Shown: positions 1 through 9,736, numbered from the stretch's first letter. The stretch is DNA of 64,000 nt from Scolanthus callimorphus (GCA_033964015.1 CM066919.1:29293459-29357458); one strand, 5' to 3'. Numbers and translations: made by a program. Notes: generated by a model not told the origin, from the sequence alone.

Positions 1-1124
1 AGAAGTGGGCGGGAAGGGGCGAGATAAGCCGATAACTCCTGTCAGAAGTGGGCGGGAAGGGGCAAGATAAGCCGATAACTCCTGTTAGAAGTGGGCGGGA
101 AGGGGTAAGATAAGCCGATAACTCCTGTTAGAAGTGGGCGGGAAGGGGCAAGATAAGCCGATAACTTCTGTTAGAAGTGGGCGGGAAGGGGCGAGATAAG
201 CCGATAACTCCTGTTAAAAGTGGGCAGGAAGGATAAGCCGATAGCTTCTGTTAGAAGTGGGCGGGAAGGGGCGAGATAAGCCGATAACTTCTGTTAGAAG
301 TGGGCGGGAAGGGGCGAGATAAGCCGATAACTCCTGTTAGAAGTGGGCGGGAAGGGGCGAGATAAGCCGATAACTCCTGTTAGAAGTGGGCGGGAAGGGG
401 CGAGATAAGCCGATAACTCCTGTTAGAAGTGGGCGGGAAGGGGCGAGATAAGCCGATAACTCCTGTCAGAAGTGGGCGGGAAGGGGCAAGATAAGCCGAT
501 AACTCCTGTTAGAAGTGGGCGGGAAGGGGTAAGATAAGCCGATAACTCCTGTTAGAAGTGGGCGGGAAGGGGCAAGATAAGCCGATAACTTCTGTTAGAA
601 GTGGGCGGGAAGGGGCGAGATAAGCCGATAACTCCTGTTAAAAGTGGGCAGGAAGGATAAGCCGATAGCTTCTGTTAGAAGTGGGCGGGAAGGGGCGAGA
701 TAAGCCGATAACTTCTGTTAGAAGTGGGCGGGAAGGGGCGAGATAAGCCGATAACTCCTGTTAGAAGTGGGCGGGAAGGGGCGAGATAAGCCGATAACTC
801 CTGTCAGACGTGGGCGGGAAGGGGCGAGATAAGCCGATAACTCCTGTTAGAAGTGGGCGGTAAGGGGCGAGATAAGCCGATAACTCCTGTTAAAAGTGGG
901 CAGGAAGGATAAGCCGATAGCTTCTGTTAGAAGTGGGCGGGAAGGGGCGAGATAAGCCGATAACTCCTGTTAGAAGTGGGCGGGAAGGGGCGAGATAAGC
1001 CGATAACTCCTGTTAGAAGTGGGCGGGAAGGGGCAAGATAAGCCGATAACTTCTGTTAGAAGTGGGCGGGAAGGGGCAAGATAAGCCGATAACTTCTGTT
1101 AGAAGTGGGCGGGAAGGGGCGAGA
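1..1124. repeat. 43-bp minisatellite with 424-bp higher-order repeat
   Basis: Direct tandem array, already under way at base 1, of a 43-bp unit beginning AGAAGTGGGCGGGAAGG, about 26 copies. Three copies are 37-bp variants with a 6-bp loss and a changed GC box. A block of nine 43-mers plus one 37-mer recurs with a period of 424 bp (compare 44 and 468), so blocks as well as monomers have been duplicated. Full-length monomers mostly contain GGGCGGG (GC box) and (A)GATAAG (GATA-factor-like). The array stops 104 bp before the ATG of long form A. Confidence 0.97.
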
Positions 1125-1189
1125 ACAGGGGAAAATAGGCAAGTTTTAGTCCCTTTATTAGGCACTCAATTAAGAATAATACTTGCATT

Positions 1190-1204
1190 AATTACATCTA
1201 ACAG
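1190..1204 (+). promoter_or_regulatory. 3' splice site of the 5' UTR intron, long form A
   Basis: A T-rich tract ending in CAG at 1202-1204 lies 23 bases before the ATG at 1228. The other four family members have an equivalent AG 13-28 bases before their ATG. This suggests the 43-bp array sits in the 5' intron or the promoter of gene A. The upstream exon is not visible in the window. Confidence 0.55.
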
Positions 1205-1227
1205 GAAAGTGTTCCCGAACCCTCATC

Positions 1228-3327
1228 ATGGTCGCTGTACGAATTCCCCTCCTCTTTGTGGTGCTGTTGCTGACGGTCTTGTCTTTATCACAGTCCCTAC
1301 CTGCCCCGAAAGACAACCAAACAATTAATGCCAATGAAAATCAGCCACTGAACCGAAACAAGAGAGCCATTGGCGTTCTGGGTATCATGGGGTTGCTTTT
1401 GAGTACGGGGTCCGCTATTCAGGGAGGAATTTGTACATTTACCTCCATTTGCGGTAGTGATCCACTCCCAGAGATGCTAGACGACTTACAAACAGAGCTG
1501 AATGAGATCGAAGACAGCCTGTCGACATTGCAATCAGATGTCGCGGACATTTGGCAAGAAACTAAGCGAAGCTGGTACTTTGACCAAATTGAGTACGCTA
1601 CTCATCTTCGCAAGGAAGTGTTGAAAATTCCTCGTCAGGCGAATCCGCAGCAAAACTCGTTCCAGAGCTTGAAACTGCAGCGCTTTATTGACGAGGTGCT
1701 GGGGGATAATGGAAATGACAAAAATGTTCTAGAGGCTCTCTACAATATACCAAGGTTGGTGACAGAAGAAAGATTAATTGAACAGTATCTAAGTAGCCAG
1801 AAGAGAAAATACCCAGACAACAAACGAGAAGCCATCAGGCAAACTTGGAAGTTGATCAAGAACATTTTCAACGTTCAAACTGACGGGTATGTATCGGTGT
1901 TAACAGCATATGCATTGAAGTACCGGAGCGAAGACAACACAAAACGAAGCCTTAAGAAACAGATTGCCAGATGCACGGTAAATGAGAATCGGTACAAGAG
2001 ATATGTCGATAGATACACCGGAAAAAAGGCGTGCCTCAAGTTTGAGAAAGTTCTAGGAAAATTCAAGAAGCACGCAGTGAGAAAACCAGCGTGCGATAAA
2101 CATGAAAAAATGCTTAACGACATGAATGAGAATGACCAAGCATACATGCGAGCCGTGTCAGAGCTCTGCGCCTTGTGGAAATCTACAGATGAAAATTATC
2201 AGAGTAAATGTTCAGCTATACAGGTTGAGCAACCTTACCTCAAAGACCGGCGTCAACCCCAAAGGGATCACATCTTAACCATTATCGAGCTTTTCCAGTA
2301 CCCTGGTTTGCAGGTGGAAGTCGACTGCCGCACCGACAATACAGAAGGATTGGCCTTCGCTGCAATTGGCGATCATTCTAACGAGTTCTGGGGATATGAT
2401 AAGGAAGAGGGCCAAGTGCGAAAAATCAACAGGGAGACGAAGCATGTGACTAACTACCCCTTAGGAGATATTTGCACTTCATCAGAAAATTCCCCCTGTC
2501 ATCCTACGGATATAAATGTGCGCGGGAGCACAGATGAAGACTTTCGTATCGCAGTGTCGACCCGAGAAAGAGATCTGCTACTTTTTAAGCTCGGTCAAAC
2601 AGATGGGGAGTTATTGCTGCAATGTAGGAAGAACTACATGCGCGGTCAAATACAATCCGTGGTTGTGTGTGGGGAGTTCTTTGGATATATGACAACAAGA
2701 GGAAAGATTGAACTCTTTAATCTACAAGATTGCAGCAATATGGAACAGCCAGCCAAGACATGGGCCTTGCATAGGCGGGCTACGCACAACTTTCTGAGGT
2801 GCTCTAACGACGGTACCAAGCTCCTTGTGGAACCAAGCGGAATAAAATATCCAGGCGGTAATACATTCTTTGGATTTGCGGTTATCAATTTAAATGGGCC
2901 TGGCGGAGACCTTTCTACAATCTCTGACGTTAAGGATCAAGCTGAGGTTGTTGTAGAAAATGACGAACTTCCCTGGCAAGCCGATGATAATAAGCGTCTT
3001 GATCGCCTGGCTGGACTGGGATATGACAACAAGGGCAATTTCTTCATGTCAGCTGGCCCTGACGCATTTGAAAATGACGGCACAACTGGACGGTCTGTTG
3101 GTGGCATCTACCAGCGCACCTCTGACGGCACGTTCCACGTCATTCGCGAATATCCGAGAGATAAATATGTCACGTTTCACGACCTTGTCGTCGACGAAGA
3201 CGGTTTCGTGTTTGCGGTACAACAGATGTGGAAAAGGTTTGGTGAATGGAAAGCCCAATGCGTCCATAAGTATAATCCGGAGTTGGATTTTGAAAATGTC
3301 AACCCATCATGGAGTGAGGATGAGTGA
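1228..3327 (+). CDS. Secreted helical-domain/beta-propeller protein, long form A
   Basis: A 699-residue open frame in a single coding exon; not a family I can name. Residues 1-24 are a signal peptide. A pro-region ends in RNKR (43-46), a furin-type site. Residues 47-71 are Gly/Ile/Leu-rich and hydrophobic. Residues 75-350 are helical: heptad-like at 83-110, conserved blocks WYFDQIEY (116-123), QRFIDEVLGD and DRRQPQRDHI. Residues 370-690 show six WD/NHL-like strand clusters (for example GDHSNEFWGY and VVDEDGFVFA), read as a six-bladed beta-propeller. A Lys-rich insert with Cys (about 236-300) is shared only with long form E. The start is chosen because the signal peptide begins there and an acceptor lies just upstream. 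A secreted, processed product is inference from sequence; membrane activity is only a hypothesis. Confidence 0.85.
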   Translation: MVAVRIPLLFVVLLLTVLSLSQSLPAPKDNQTINANENQPLNRNKRAIGVLGIMGLLLSTGSAIQGGICTFTSICGSDPLPEMLDDLQTELNEIEDSLSTLQSDVADIWQETKRSWYFDQIEYATHLRKEVLKIPRQANPQQNSFQSLKLQRFIDEVLGDNGNDKNVLEALYNIPRLVTEERLIEQYLSSQKRKYPDNKREAIRQTWKLIKNIFNVQTDGYVSVLTAYALKYRSEDNTKRSLKKQIARCTVNENRYKRYVDRYTGKKACLKFEKVLGKFKKHAVRKPACDKHEKMLNDMNENDQAYMRAVSELCALWKSTDENYQSKCSAIQVEQPYLKDRRQPQRDHILTIIELFQYPGLQVEVDCRTDNTEGLAFAAIGDHSNEFWGYDKEEGQVRKINRETKHVTNYPLGDICTSSENSPCHPTDINVRGSTDEDFRIAVSTRERDLLLFKLGQTDGELLLQCRKNYMRGQIQSVVVCGEFFGYMTTRGKIELFNLQDCSNMEQPAKTWALHRRATHNFLRCSNDGTKLLVEPSGIKYPGGNTFFGFAVINLNGPGGDLSTISDVKDQAEVVVENDELPWQADDNKRLDRLAGLGYDNKGNFFMSAGPDAFENDGTTGRSVGGIYQRTSDGTFHVIREYPRDKYVTFHDLVVDEDGFVFAVQQMWKRFGEWKAQCVHKYNPELDFENVNPSWSEDE

Positions 3328-3570
3328 AGATTACCAATACAAGGGACAAGGACAAGCGTTAATAGACCATTTTCAATAAGAATGCACTGAAATGCCTTTT
3401 GGCTTTATTTGATCCTTCTCGAAAAAAAAAACCCGATCAGTTTAACGAATGTATCGAGTTGTTGTGAGCTGTTACCATTTAACAATTGGTATCTATAATT
3501 AAGAAAACGCGCCAAAATATCTTAGTATGGTTTGCGTAGGTATCGTTTGGTAGTACGTATCGTACGCCAA

Positions 3571-3752
3571 TAGAGCAGATTTCGTATGACTGTGAAAAGT
3601 ACCGTGACTCGGCGCGGTACGGTCGCGGTGGCGGTACGGAACCTGGCCTGCTGTAGATACCGAACAAAACCGCGTAGTTGCGGTACGGTCACGGTCGCGG
3701 CGCGGAACAACTCTTTCGCGGCACTTTTCACAGTCATACGAAATCTGCTCTA
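3571..3752. mobile_element. TA-flanked MITE, GAGC...GCTC family (copy 1)
   Basis: Near-perfect terminal inverted repeats of about 30 bp beginning GAGCAGATTTCGTATGACTG, flanked on both sides by TA. This is the duplication expected for Tc1/mariner-type insertion. The core is rich in CGCGGTACGGT-like motifs and has no coding capacity. Confidence 0.85.
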
Positions 3753-3814
3753 ATAGTTCCCAGACGTTGAGGCTAGGCCGCCTATATATATTAGTTAGTT
3801 ACATTAAAAAAAGT

Positions 3815-3979
3815 TAGAGCAGATTTCGTATGACTGTGAAAAGTACCGCCACAAAGTTGTTCCGCGCCGCGACCGTACCGCGACTACGCGATTTCATTGG
3901 CGATTTCATTCCATCTACAGCAGGCCAGGTTCCGTACCGCCACCGCGACAGTTTTCACAGTCATACGAAATCTGCTCTA
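3815..3979. mobile_element. TA-flanked MITE, GAGC...GCTC family (copy 2)
   Basis: Same inverted ends as the copy at 3571, 62 bp away, but 165 bp long with a partly different core. TA is present on both sides. Confidence 0.85.
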
Positions 3980-4039
3980 ACAAGCAATATTATCAGATTC
4001 AAATCATTCAGACCCTAGAAAAGTTAAACGTATGTAACC

Positions 4040-4135
4040 GCCTTGATAAAGGACTGAAAGTAAAGAGTCCGAAACGTCGGCACAAATCTTGTCTGTTTTG
4101 TCCTTTCTCTCTATTTGTCGTAAGTATATTTGATT
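4040..4135 (+). mobile_element. Possible retroelement 3' end fragment
   Basis: Contains the motif TTGATAAAGGACT followed by GAGTCCGAAACGTCGG, of the kind found at 3' ends of Penelope-like and related retroelements. Only this short stretch is recognisable. The remaining sequence between genes A and B (4136-4597) shows nothing I can assign. Confidence 0.3.
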
Positions 4136-4597
4136 TAACGAAAACGAAAGCGATACGAATGACGACCAACATGATTATCTGGCGACTTGATTTATGTGAT
4201 CATGAATTAAAATGTGAAAGTTGAACGTGAAATTAATATTTCAAGACCTTTTTCACTATGTTCACTATGAACCGTTTTAGATACTAGACTATCCTCAATT
4301 CGACCTCTATAAGGATACCAACAAAAGCGAGCCGAGATGAGTCGCGAAGCGAGCTTTCGTGCATGAAAATTGCTTTAAAGGACATTGAGAAAGTCTTAGT
4401 AGCCTACTTGCTGGCTCATCTGATGTTCATCGTTGTCGAGATTCCTGTGGCATACAAAAAGCGAGGGGAGACTGTACTTTTTACTGCTTAGGGGACACGA
4501 CGGGCCCGGGCCCTGCCCCTTAAAAATCAGAATAAAGTTGCTTGGACGCCTTGACTATTTTTAAATTTGGGTATATCAATGAACAGTAGATGTTCTG

Positions 4598-4721
4598 CTA
4601 GCTCTGTTGGACGTTGTCTAAAGAGCACCCCTGTAGTCCTTCAATCCCCAGTATATGTGCCTTTTGGGGCTGCCGTCTATCTGCGTAGCCATCTGGGAAA
4701 TCGGATTCTAATGTAGTACAT
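4598..4721 (-). pseudogene. Detached 3' coding piece of short form B
   Basis: Read on the minus strand, this encodes the conserved family C-terminus, including DRRQPQKAHILGIEGLQ and a TAG stop at 4600-4598. The same segment closes paralog D (DRRAPQKSHILGIEGLE). It lies on the far side of the 86-bp array from the rest of gene B. It is in register with the gene B start (7552 minus 4807 is 2745, divisible by 3), but stop codons inside the array prevent simple read-through. Confidence 0.8.
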
Positions 4722-6871
4722 TTCGCCGTGTACTCAGGACTACTCTGAGTCCTCCAAAGGGCGCAGGTCTCGGCCAGGGCTTGTTTATACACGGACGGAT
4801 AGTACATTTCGCCGTGTACTCAGGGCTACTTTGAGTCCTCCAAAGGGCGCAGGTCTCGGCCAGGGCTTGTTTATACACGGACAGATAGTACATTTCGCCG
4901 TGTACTCAGGACTACTTTGAGTCCTCCAAAGGGCGCAGGTCTCGGCCAGGGCTTGTTTATACACGGACGGATAGTACATTTCGCCGTGTACTCAGGACTA
5001 CTTTGAGTCCTCCAAAGGGCGCAGGTCTCGGCCAGGGCTTGTTTATACACGGACGGATAGTACATTTCGCCGTGTACTCAGGGCTACTTTGAGTCCTCCA
5101 AAGGGCGCAGGTCTCGGCCAGGGCTTGTTTATACACGGACGGATAGTACATTTCGCCGTGTACTCAGGACTACTCTGAGTCCTCCAAAGGGCGCAGGTCT
5201 CGGCCAGGGCTTGTTTATACACGGACGGATAGTACATTTCGCCGTGTACTCAGGACTACTTTGAGTCCTCCAAAGGGCGCAGGTCTCGGCCAGGGCTTGT
5301 TTATACACGGACGGATAGTACATTTCGCCGTGTACTCAGGACTACTTTGAGTCCTCCAAAGGGCGCAGGTCTCGGCCAGGGCTTGTTTATACACGGACGA
5401 ATAGTACATTTCGCCGTGTACTCAGGACTACTTTGAGTCCTCCAAAGGGCGCAGGTCTCGGCCAGGGCTTGTTTATACACGGACGGATAGTACATTTCGC
5501 CGTGTACTCAGGGCTACTTTGAGTCCTCCAAAGGGCGCAGGTCTCGGCCAGGGCTTGTTTATACACGGACGGATAGTACATTTCGCCGTGTACTCAGGGC
5601 TACTTTGAGTCCTCCAAAGGGCGCAGGTCTCGGCCAGGGCTTGTTTATACACGGACGGATAGTACATTTCGCCGTGTACTCAGGACTACTTTGAGTCCTC
5701 CAAAGGGCGCAGGTCTCGGCCAGGGCTTGTTTATACACGGACGGATAGTACATTTCGCCGTGTACTCAGGACTACTTTGAGTCCTCCAAAGGGCGCAGGT
5801 CTCGGCCAGGGCTTGTTTATACACGGACGGATAGTACATTTCGCCGTGTACTCAGGACTACTCTGAGTCCTCCAAAGGGCGCAGGTCTCGGCCAGGGCTT
5901 GTTTATACACGGACGGATAGTACATTTCGCCGTGTACTCAGGACTACTTTGAGTCCTCCAAAGGGCGCAGGTCTCGGCCAGGGCTTGTTTATACACGGAC
6001 GGATAGTACATTTCGCCGTGTAGTCAGGGCTACTTTGAGTCCTCCAAAGGGCGCAGGTCTCGGCCAGGGCTTGTTTATACACGGACGGATAGTACATTTC
6101 GCCGTGTACTCAGGACTACTTTGAGTCCTCCAAAGGGCGCAGGTCTCGGCCAGGGCTTGTTTATACACGGACGGATAGTACATTTCGCCGTGTACTCAGG
6201 ACTACTTTGAGTCCTCCAAAGGGCGCAGGTCTCGGCCAGGGCTTGTTTATACACGGACGGATAGTACATTTCGCCGTGTACTCAGGACTACTTTGAGTCC
6301 TCCAAAGGGCGCAGGTCTCGGCCAGGGCTTGTTTATACACGGACGGATAGTACATTTCGCCGTGTACTCAGGGCTACTTTGAGTCCTCCAAAGGGCGCAG
6401 GTCTCGGCCAGGGCTTGTTTATACACGGACGGATAGTACATTTCGCCGTGTACTCAGGGCTACTTTGAGTCCTCCAAAGGGCGCAGGTCTCGGCCAGGGC
6501 TTGTTTATACACGGACGGATAGTACATTTCGCCGTGTAGTCAGGACTACTTTGAGTCCTCCAAAGGGCGCAGGTCTCGGCCAGGGCTTGTTTATACACGG
6601 ACGAATAGTACATTTCGCCGTGTACTCAGGACTACTTTGAGTCCTCCAAAGGGCGCAGGTCTCGGCCAGGGCTTGTTTATACACGGACGGATAGTACATT
6701 TCGCCGTGTACTCAGGACTACTTTGAGTCCTCCAAAGGGCGCAGGTCTCGGCCAGGGCTTGTTTATACACGGACGGATAGTACATTTCGCCGTGTACTCA
6801 GGACTACTTTGAGTCCTCCAAAGGGTGCAGGTCTCGGCCAGGGCTTGTTTATACACGGACGGATAACCTTT
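4722..6871. repeat. 86-bp coding-derived minisatellite, 25 copies
   Basis: Twenty-five head-to-tail copies of an 86-bp unit (25 x 86 = 2150). The unit is the gene B segment that encodes YKQALAETCALWRTQSSPEY. Copies differ at only a few positions: G/A in the CAGGACTACT motif, T/C in ACTTTGAG, C/G in GTACTCAGG, G/A in ACGGACGGAT. This suggests recent expansion or active homogenisation. The variant order partly recurs every eight to nine copies, suggesting block duplication. Because 86 is 2 mod 3, the frame rotates at each unit and one of three frames contains a stop. Confidence 0.97.
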
Positions 6872-7552
6872 AAACTTGATTGAATAGGCGATGATGAGCG
6901 AAGCGTACCCGTCTTCTTGGTAGTCGAGGATTCCTTTAGCAAAGGCGCACGTTCGTTGGACTGCATTAGCTTTGTTTACACCGTTTTGATACGTCAAGTA
7001 GTGCTCTATTATTTTATCGCTTGTGACGAGCTTGGGGATGAGGAACAGCGCCTTGTACACATAGTCATCACGATGAATCCCAAGATTCTGGTCAACAAAC
7101 TTGTTGCGCAGCGCCACATCCTGAGCATTCGTGCTTTCAGCTATCGCGTCGGAAGAAACCTTTGTCATCTGGCTAATCACAAACTTTATGAAGTCTAAGT
7201 ACCACTTTGTGTGGACTTGCTGTCTTATCTCGGCGACTTCTTTCTGTAAAATCGTTAGATGGCTTTCGATGCTATTGACTTTTGAATTCAAGGCTTCTAC
7301 TTCGGGGGCGACTGTATCGGGGGAGCATCCTCCTATCTGTGCGCAAGTGGTGCTCGTAATCAATGACCCAATACCCAATGCTAAAGATAAGCCGTCCATG
7401 ATAGAGCCATAGGCCCGCTTGTCGGCATTTGCAGAGATCTTGGTGGTTCCAGGTCTATGATTTGTCTGGCTACCATGATTTCCCATAGTAAGAGTGCTTG
7501 ACAACAGAACCAGCAGAAGGAAGATTGATAACAGGAATATTCGTAGTGCCAT
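6677..7552 (-). CDS. Secreted helical-domain protein, short form B (truncated by array)
   Basis: A 291-residue frame. It has a signal peptide (1-23), a pro-region ending in KR (45-46), a hydrophobic Gly/Ile segment, a heptad-like stretch, then WYLDFIKF, FVDQNLGIHRDDYVY, LIPKLV, EHYL and DGYASLIIAYS. These align block by block with the helical domain of the long forms. There is no propeller. The last roughly 35 residues are frame-rotated translation of the 86-bp array and the frame ends there; the true C-terminus is the piece at 4598-4721. An acceptor (TTGTTTTCTAG) lies just upstream of the ATG. Tail-to-tail with long form A. Either a pseudogene in progress, or a gene that relies on splicing across the array or on a truncated product; sequence alone cannot decide. 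Confidence 0.75.
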   Translation of the reverse strand: MALRIFLLSIFLLLVLLSSTLTMGNHGSQTNHRPGTTKISANADKRAYGSIMDGLSLALGIGSLITSTTCAQIGGCSPDTVAPEVEALNSKVNSIESHLTILQKEVAEIRQQVHTKWYLDFIKFVISQMTKVSSDAIAESTNAQDVALRNKFVDQNLGIHRDDYVYKALFLIPKLVTSDKIIEHYLTYQNGVNKANAVQRTCAFAKGILDYQEDGYASLIIAYSIKFKGYPSVYKQALAETCTLWRTQSSPEYTAKCTIRPCINKPWPRPAPFGGLKVVLSTRRNVLSVRV

Positions 7553-7568
7553 AGAACTTCTTTAACTA

Positions 7569-7583
7569 GAAAACAAGTAATTA
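7569..7583 (-). promoter_or_regulatory. 3' splice site of the 5' UTR intron, short form B
   Basis: On the minus strand a pyrimidine tract TTACTTGTTTTCTAG ends 16 bases before the ATG. It matches the position of acceptors in the other family members. Confidence 0.6.
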
Positions 7584-7771
7584 CATTAGACAACATCAAC
7601 ACCATCCTTTTAAGAAATTATACAAATTATATTTAGATTGTTAGCTTTTTGACGTTTCTCATTATTTATTTCCACTGGAGATATAATCATTTCATTGTAA
7701 ATATTTTTAGCGCTCTATGTTTTAATCATTGTAATTACTCGTATGTCGTTTAGAAGTAAAATAATATAAAC

Positions 7772-8262
7772 TTAATGACTGCTCCCGAGGGAAACATCAG
7801 TTTTGTTTCCCCGAGAATCTCGATGTTTCCCGCGAGACGAAGTCGAGGGAAACATCGAGATTCGAGGGAAACAAAACTGGTGTTTCCCGAGGGAGTAGTC
7901 ATTAAGTGTTTGGTTATATAGCAGAAAACATACTGCAATTATTAAGTCAAAACAAACGTATTTCAAGAATGAAAGTGAAGTTACAAAGTGTGCGCCTTTT
8001 CTAGCAAAAACTTCAACTTCAACAAACTATCAAAATTAGCAAAGGTTTTTTTAAAAATAAGACTCGCGTGCTTACAATAAACTTCTATTTTTTTCTCGCT
8101 CCCAAACGCGACGCGCGAAAGCAATATTCCCCAATCGGTCAATAACTGTTCGCAATATTGACTGATCGGGGAATATTTGATTTGTACTTCACCACGTGAC
8201 CTTGATTTAGCCAATGAGAGCGCGCGCTCGGTTGGAGTGAGCACTCGCTATATAACAAAGAC
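7772..8262 (-). mobile_element. Double-hairpin interspersed repeat (copy 1)
   Basis: The same sequence occurs at 58585-58918 in the opposite orientation. It contains a long hairpin (7772-7906, arms carrying GGGAAACATC motifs) and a second hairpin at about 8115-8181 built on ATATTCCCC. On the minus strand it holds a short frame starting MLTPTERAL that is also present in the other copy. The element edge carries TATATAGCGAGTGCTCACTC. Confidence 0.8.
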
Positions 8263-8728
8263 TATTCTTATTCTTCTTATTAGAGATCTTTCGCATAACT
8301 CCAACTCCACATGCTAATGAGCCACTATAGTAGAAACGGCCACTGTCACGCACAGGTGAGCTCATAAAATACTGAAGTAACAATAAGATTCCCTGGAAAC
8401 AATTTATTATAAATCATCAAACAGTACCACGTGACGCTGAGCAAGAAAAGTGCAAAGATCCACTACTATTGGCTGGAACCACCTTGGGTGGTGCCAAATG
8501 CTTCCTATAGAACGATACGTTTTAACGTGCTTATAGAACGATACGTTTTAACGTGTGCTCGACAATAATTCTACGGGGAAGTGGTCAAAACATCTGTACT
8601 AGAATGGGACCCGATGGGGTGGTGTATACCGCAGCCAACCTTCTTTTAGGAAAAAATAGCCATTTTTAACTGTGAATATCTCGTAAAATAATAAATGAAT
8701 ACAAAAGATTAGCCCAGCACCGTCTTCT

Positions 8729-9634
8729 TCATAGCGAGAGCAACGCATCCATGCAATAAAATCCAACACCCCTTACTTGAGCATGAAGAAAATGGGCATT
8801 GAAAAAACGGGTGGGTAGGTACAGCCCGGGACCTACCACCTCCCGCGATAAAATCGGGTCCCGGTCGAGTACAGATGTTTTGACCGCTTCCCTAGACAGT
8901 CTTCGATTGAATATTCTTGCCATTCGCTGCTGATGCATTGGCAAACGTCTGATTTGAGCGGCGCGAAAAGGCGTTAACAATGGAGGAATAACAATAACAA
9001 TAACATTTATATAGCGCCCATACCCCCTGTCTCCCAAAAGCACAACATTATTTGGCATATCAAAATGCGTTCCTGGACCAATCCGCTCCATCAAGTTAAA
9101 ATTACCGGAATCATTCAGGCATCCGTGAAAACCAGCCTGCAAAAATACAATATTCCCGATATTGTCCACTACAAGCTGCGAGTTCGTTAAATGGTAATAG
9201 CGATGGCCACTGTAGAACGGTCTCTGAGGTTCGACTTGAGGTCTTTTTATCTCATGAGGTGTTCCATCGATGCATCCCGACAGCTTCTGGAAACGCACGC
9301 CAGTTTCCTCGCAATGCATCCCAATCTGCTAAACTTGGCCAGGTTACCTGATTGTGAAAAAATGCCGCCACAAGATCGGAATCACGCTGTGAACAATATA
9401 CGAGACTGAAGATGGGCTGATATCAAACATCAGTGCCAGGGTATTTAAACAGGGGTATTTTCTGAGCCACATAAACGTCAGCAACACTTGATTGGTGCTT
9501 GAAAGTTTAGTGCATTTTCTTTTCCTTTGTCTTCGCTGCCCTCTTGGTCTCGCTGCCCTCACATGCGACAATTGTACGGATACTCTTGTTATGATTTCTA
9601 ACAATGTTTCTGGTAGCTCTCTGTGTTCAGCCAA
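8729..9634 (-). pseudogene. HARBI1-like: HARBI1-like DDE transposase, frameshifted
   Basis: Two overlapping minus-strand frames together cover a DDE_Tnp_4-type protein. The N-terminal part has a helix-turn-helix-like stretch (LNTLALMFDISPSSVSYIV). The catalytic part has GCIDGTPHEI (first Asp), FHGCLNDSGNF, and LLGDRGYG (late Asp). The usual C-terminal Glu region is degenerate (IFNRRLSREAV). At least two frameshifts break it: one in a run of six Ts near 9360 and one just before GCIDGTP near 9262. It is therefore not expected to encode an active enzyme. The family role is DNA cleavage and joining at the element ends. Confidence 0.85.
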
Positions 9635-9736
9635 AAAAGATACCTTTGGTTTTCAATTTGAACAAATAGATTCCTGCCTCTGTATTGGAAATCGCGGAAT
9701 CCTGGGTCGAGGCGCTCCATAATTCGTTGAAGAGCA

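Noticed and set aside
4708..6785. About 25 overlapping 64-residue minus-strand frames
   Set aside because: They are the frame-rotated readings of the 86-bp array, not separate genes.
4722..6871. CRISPR array
   Set aside because: Repeats are contiguous with no unique spacers, and the genome is eukaryotic.
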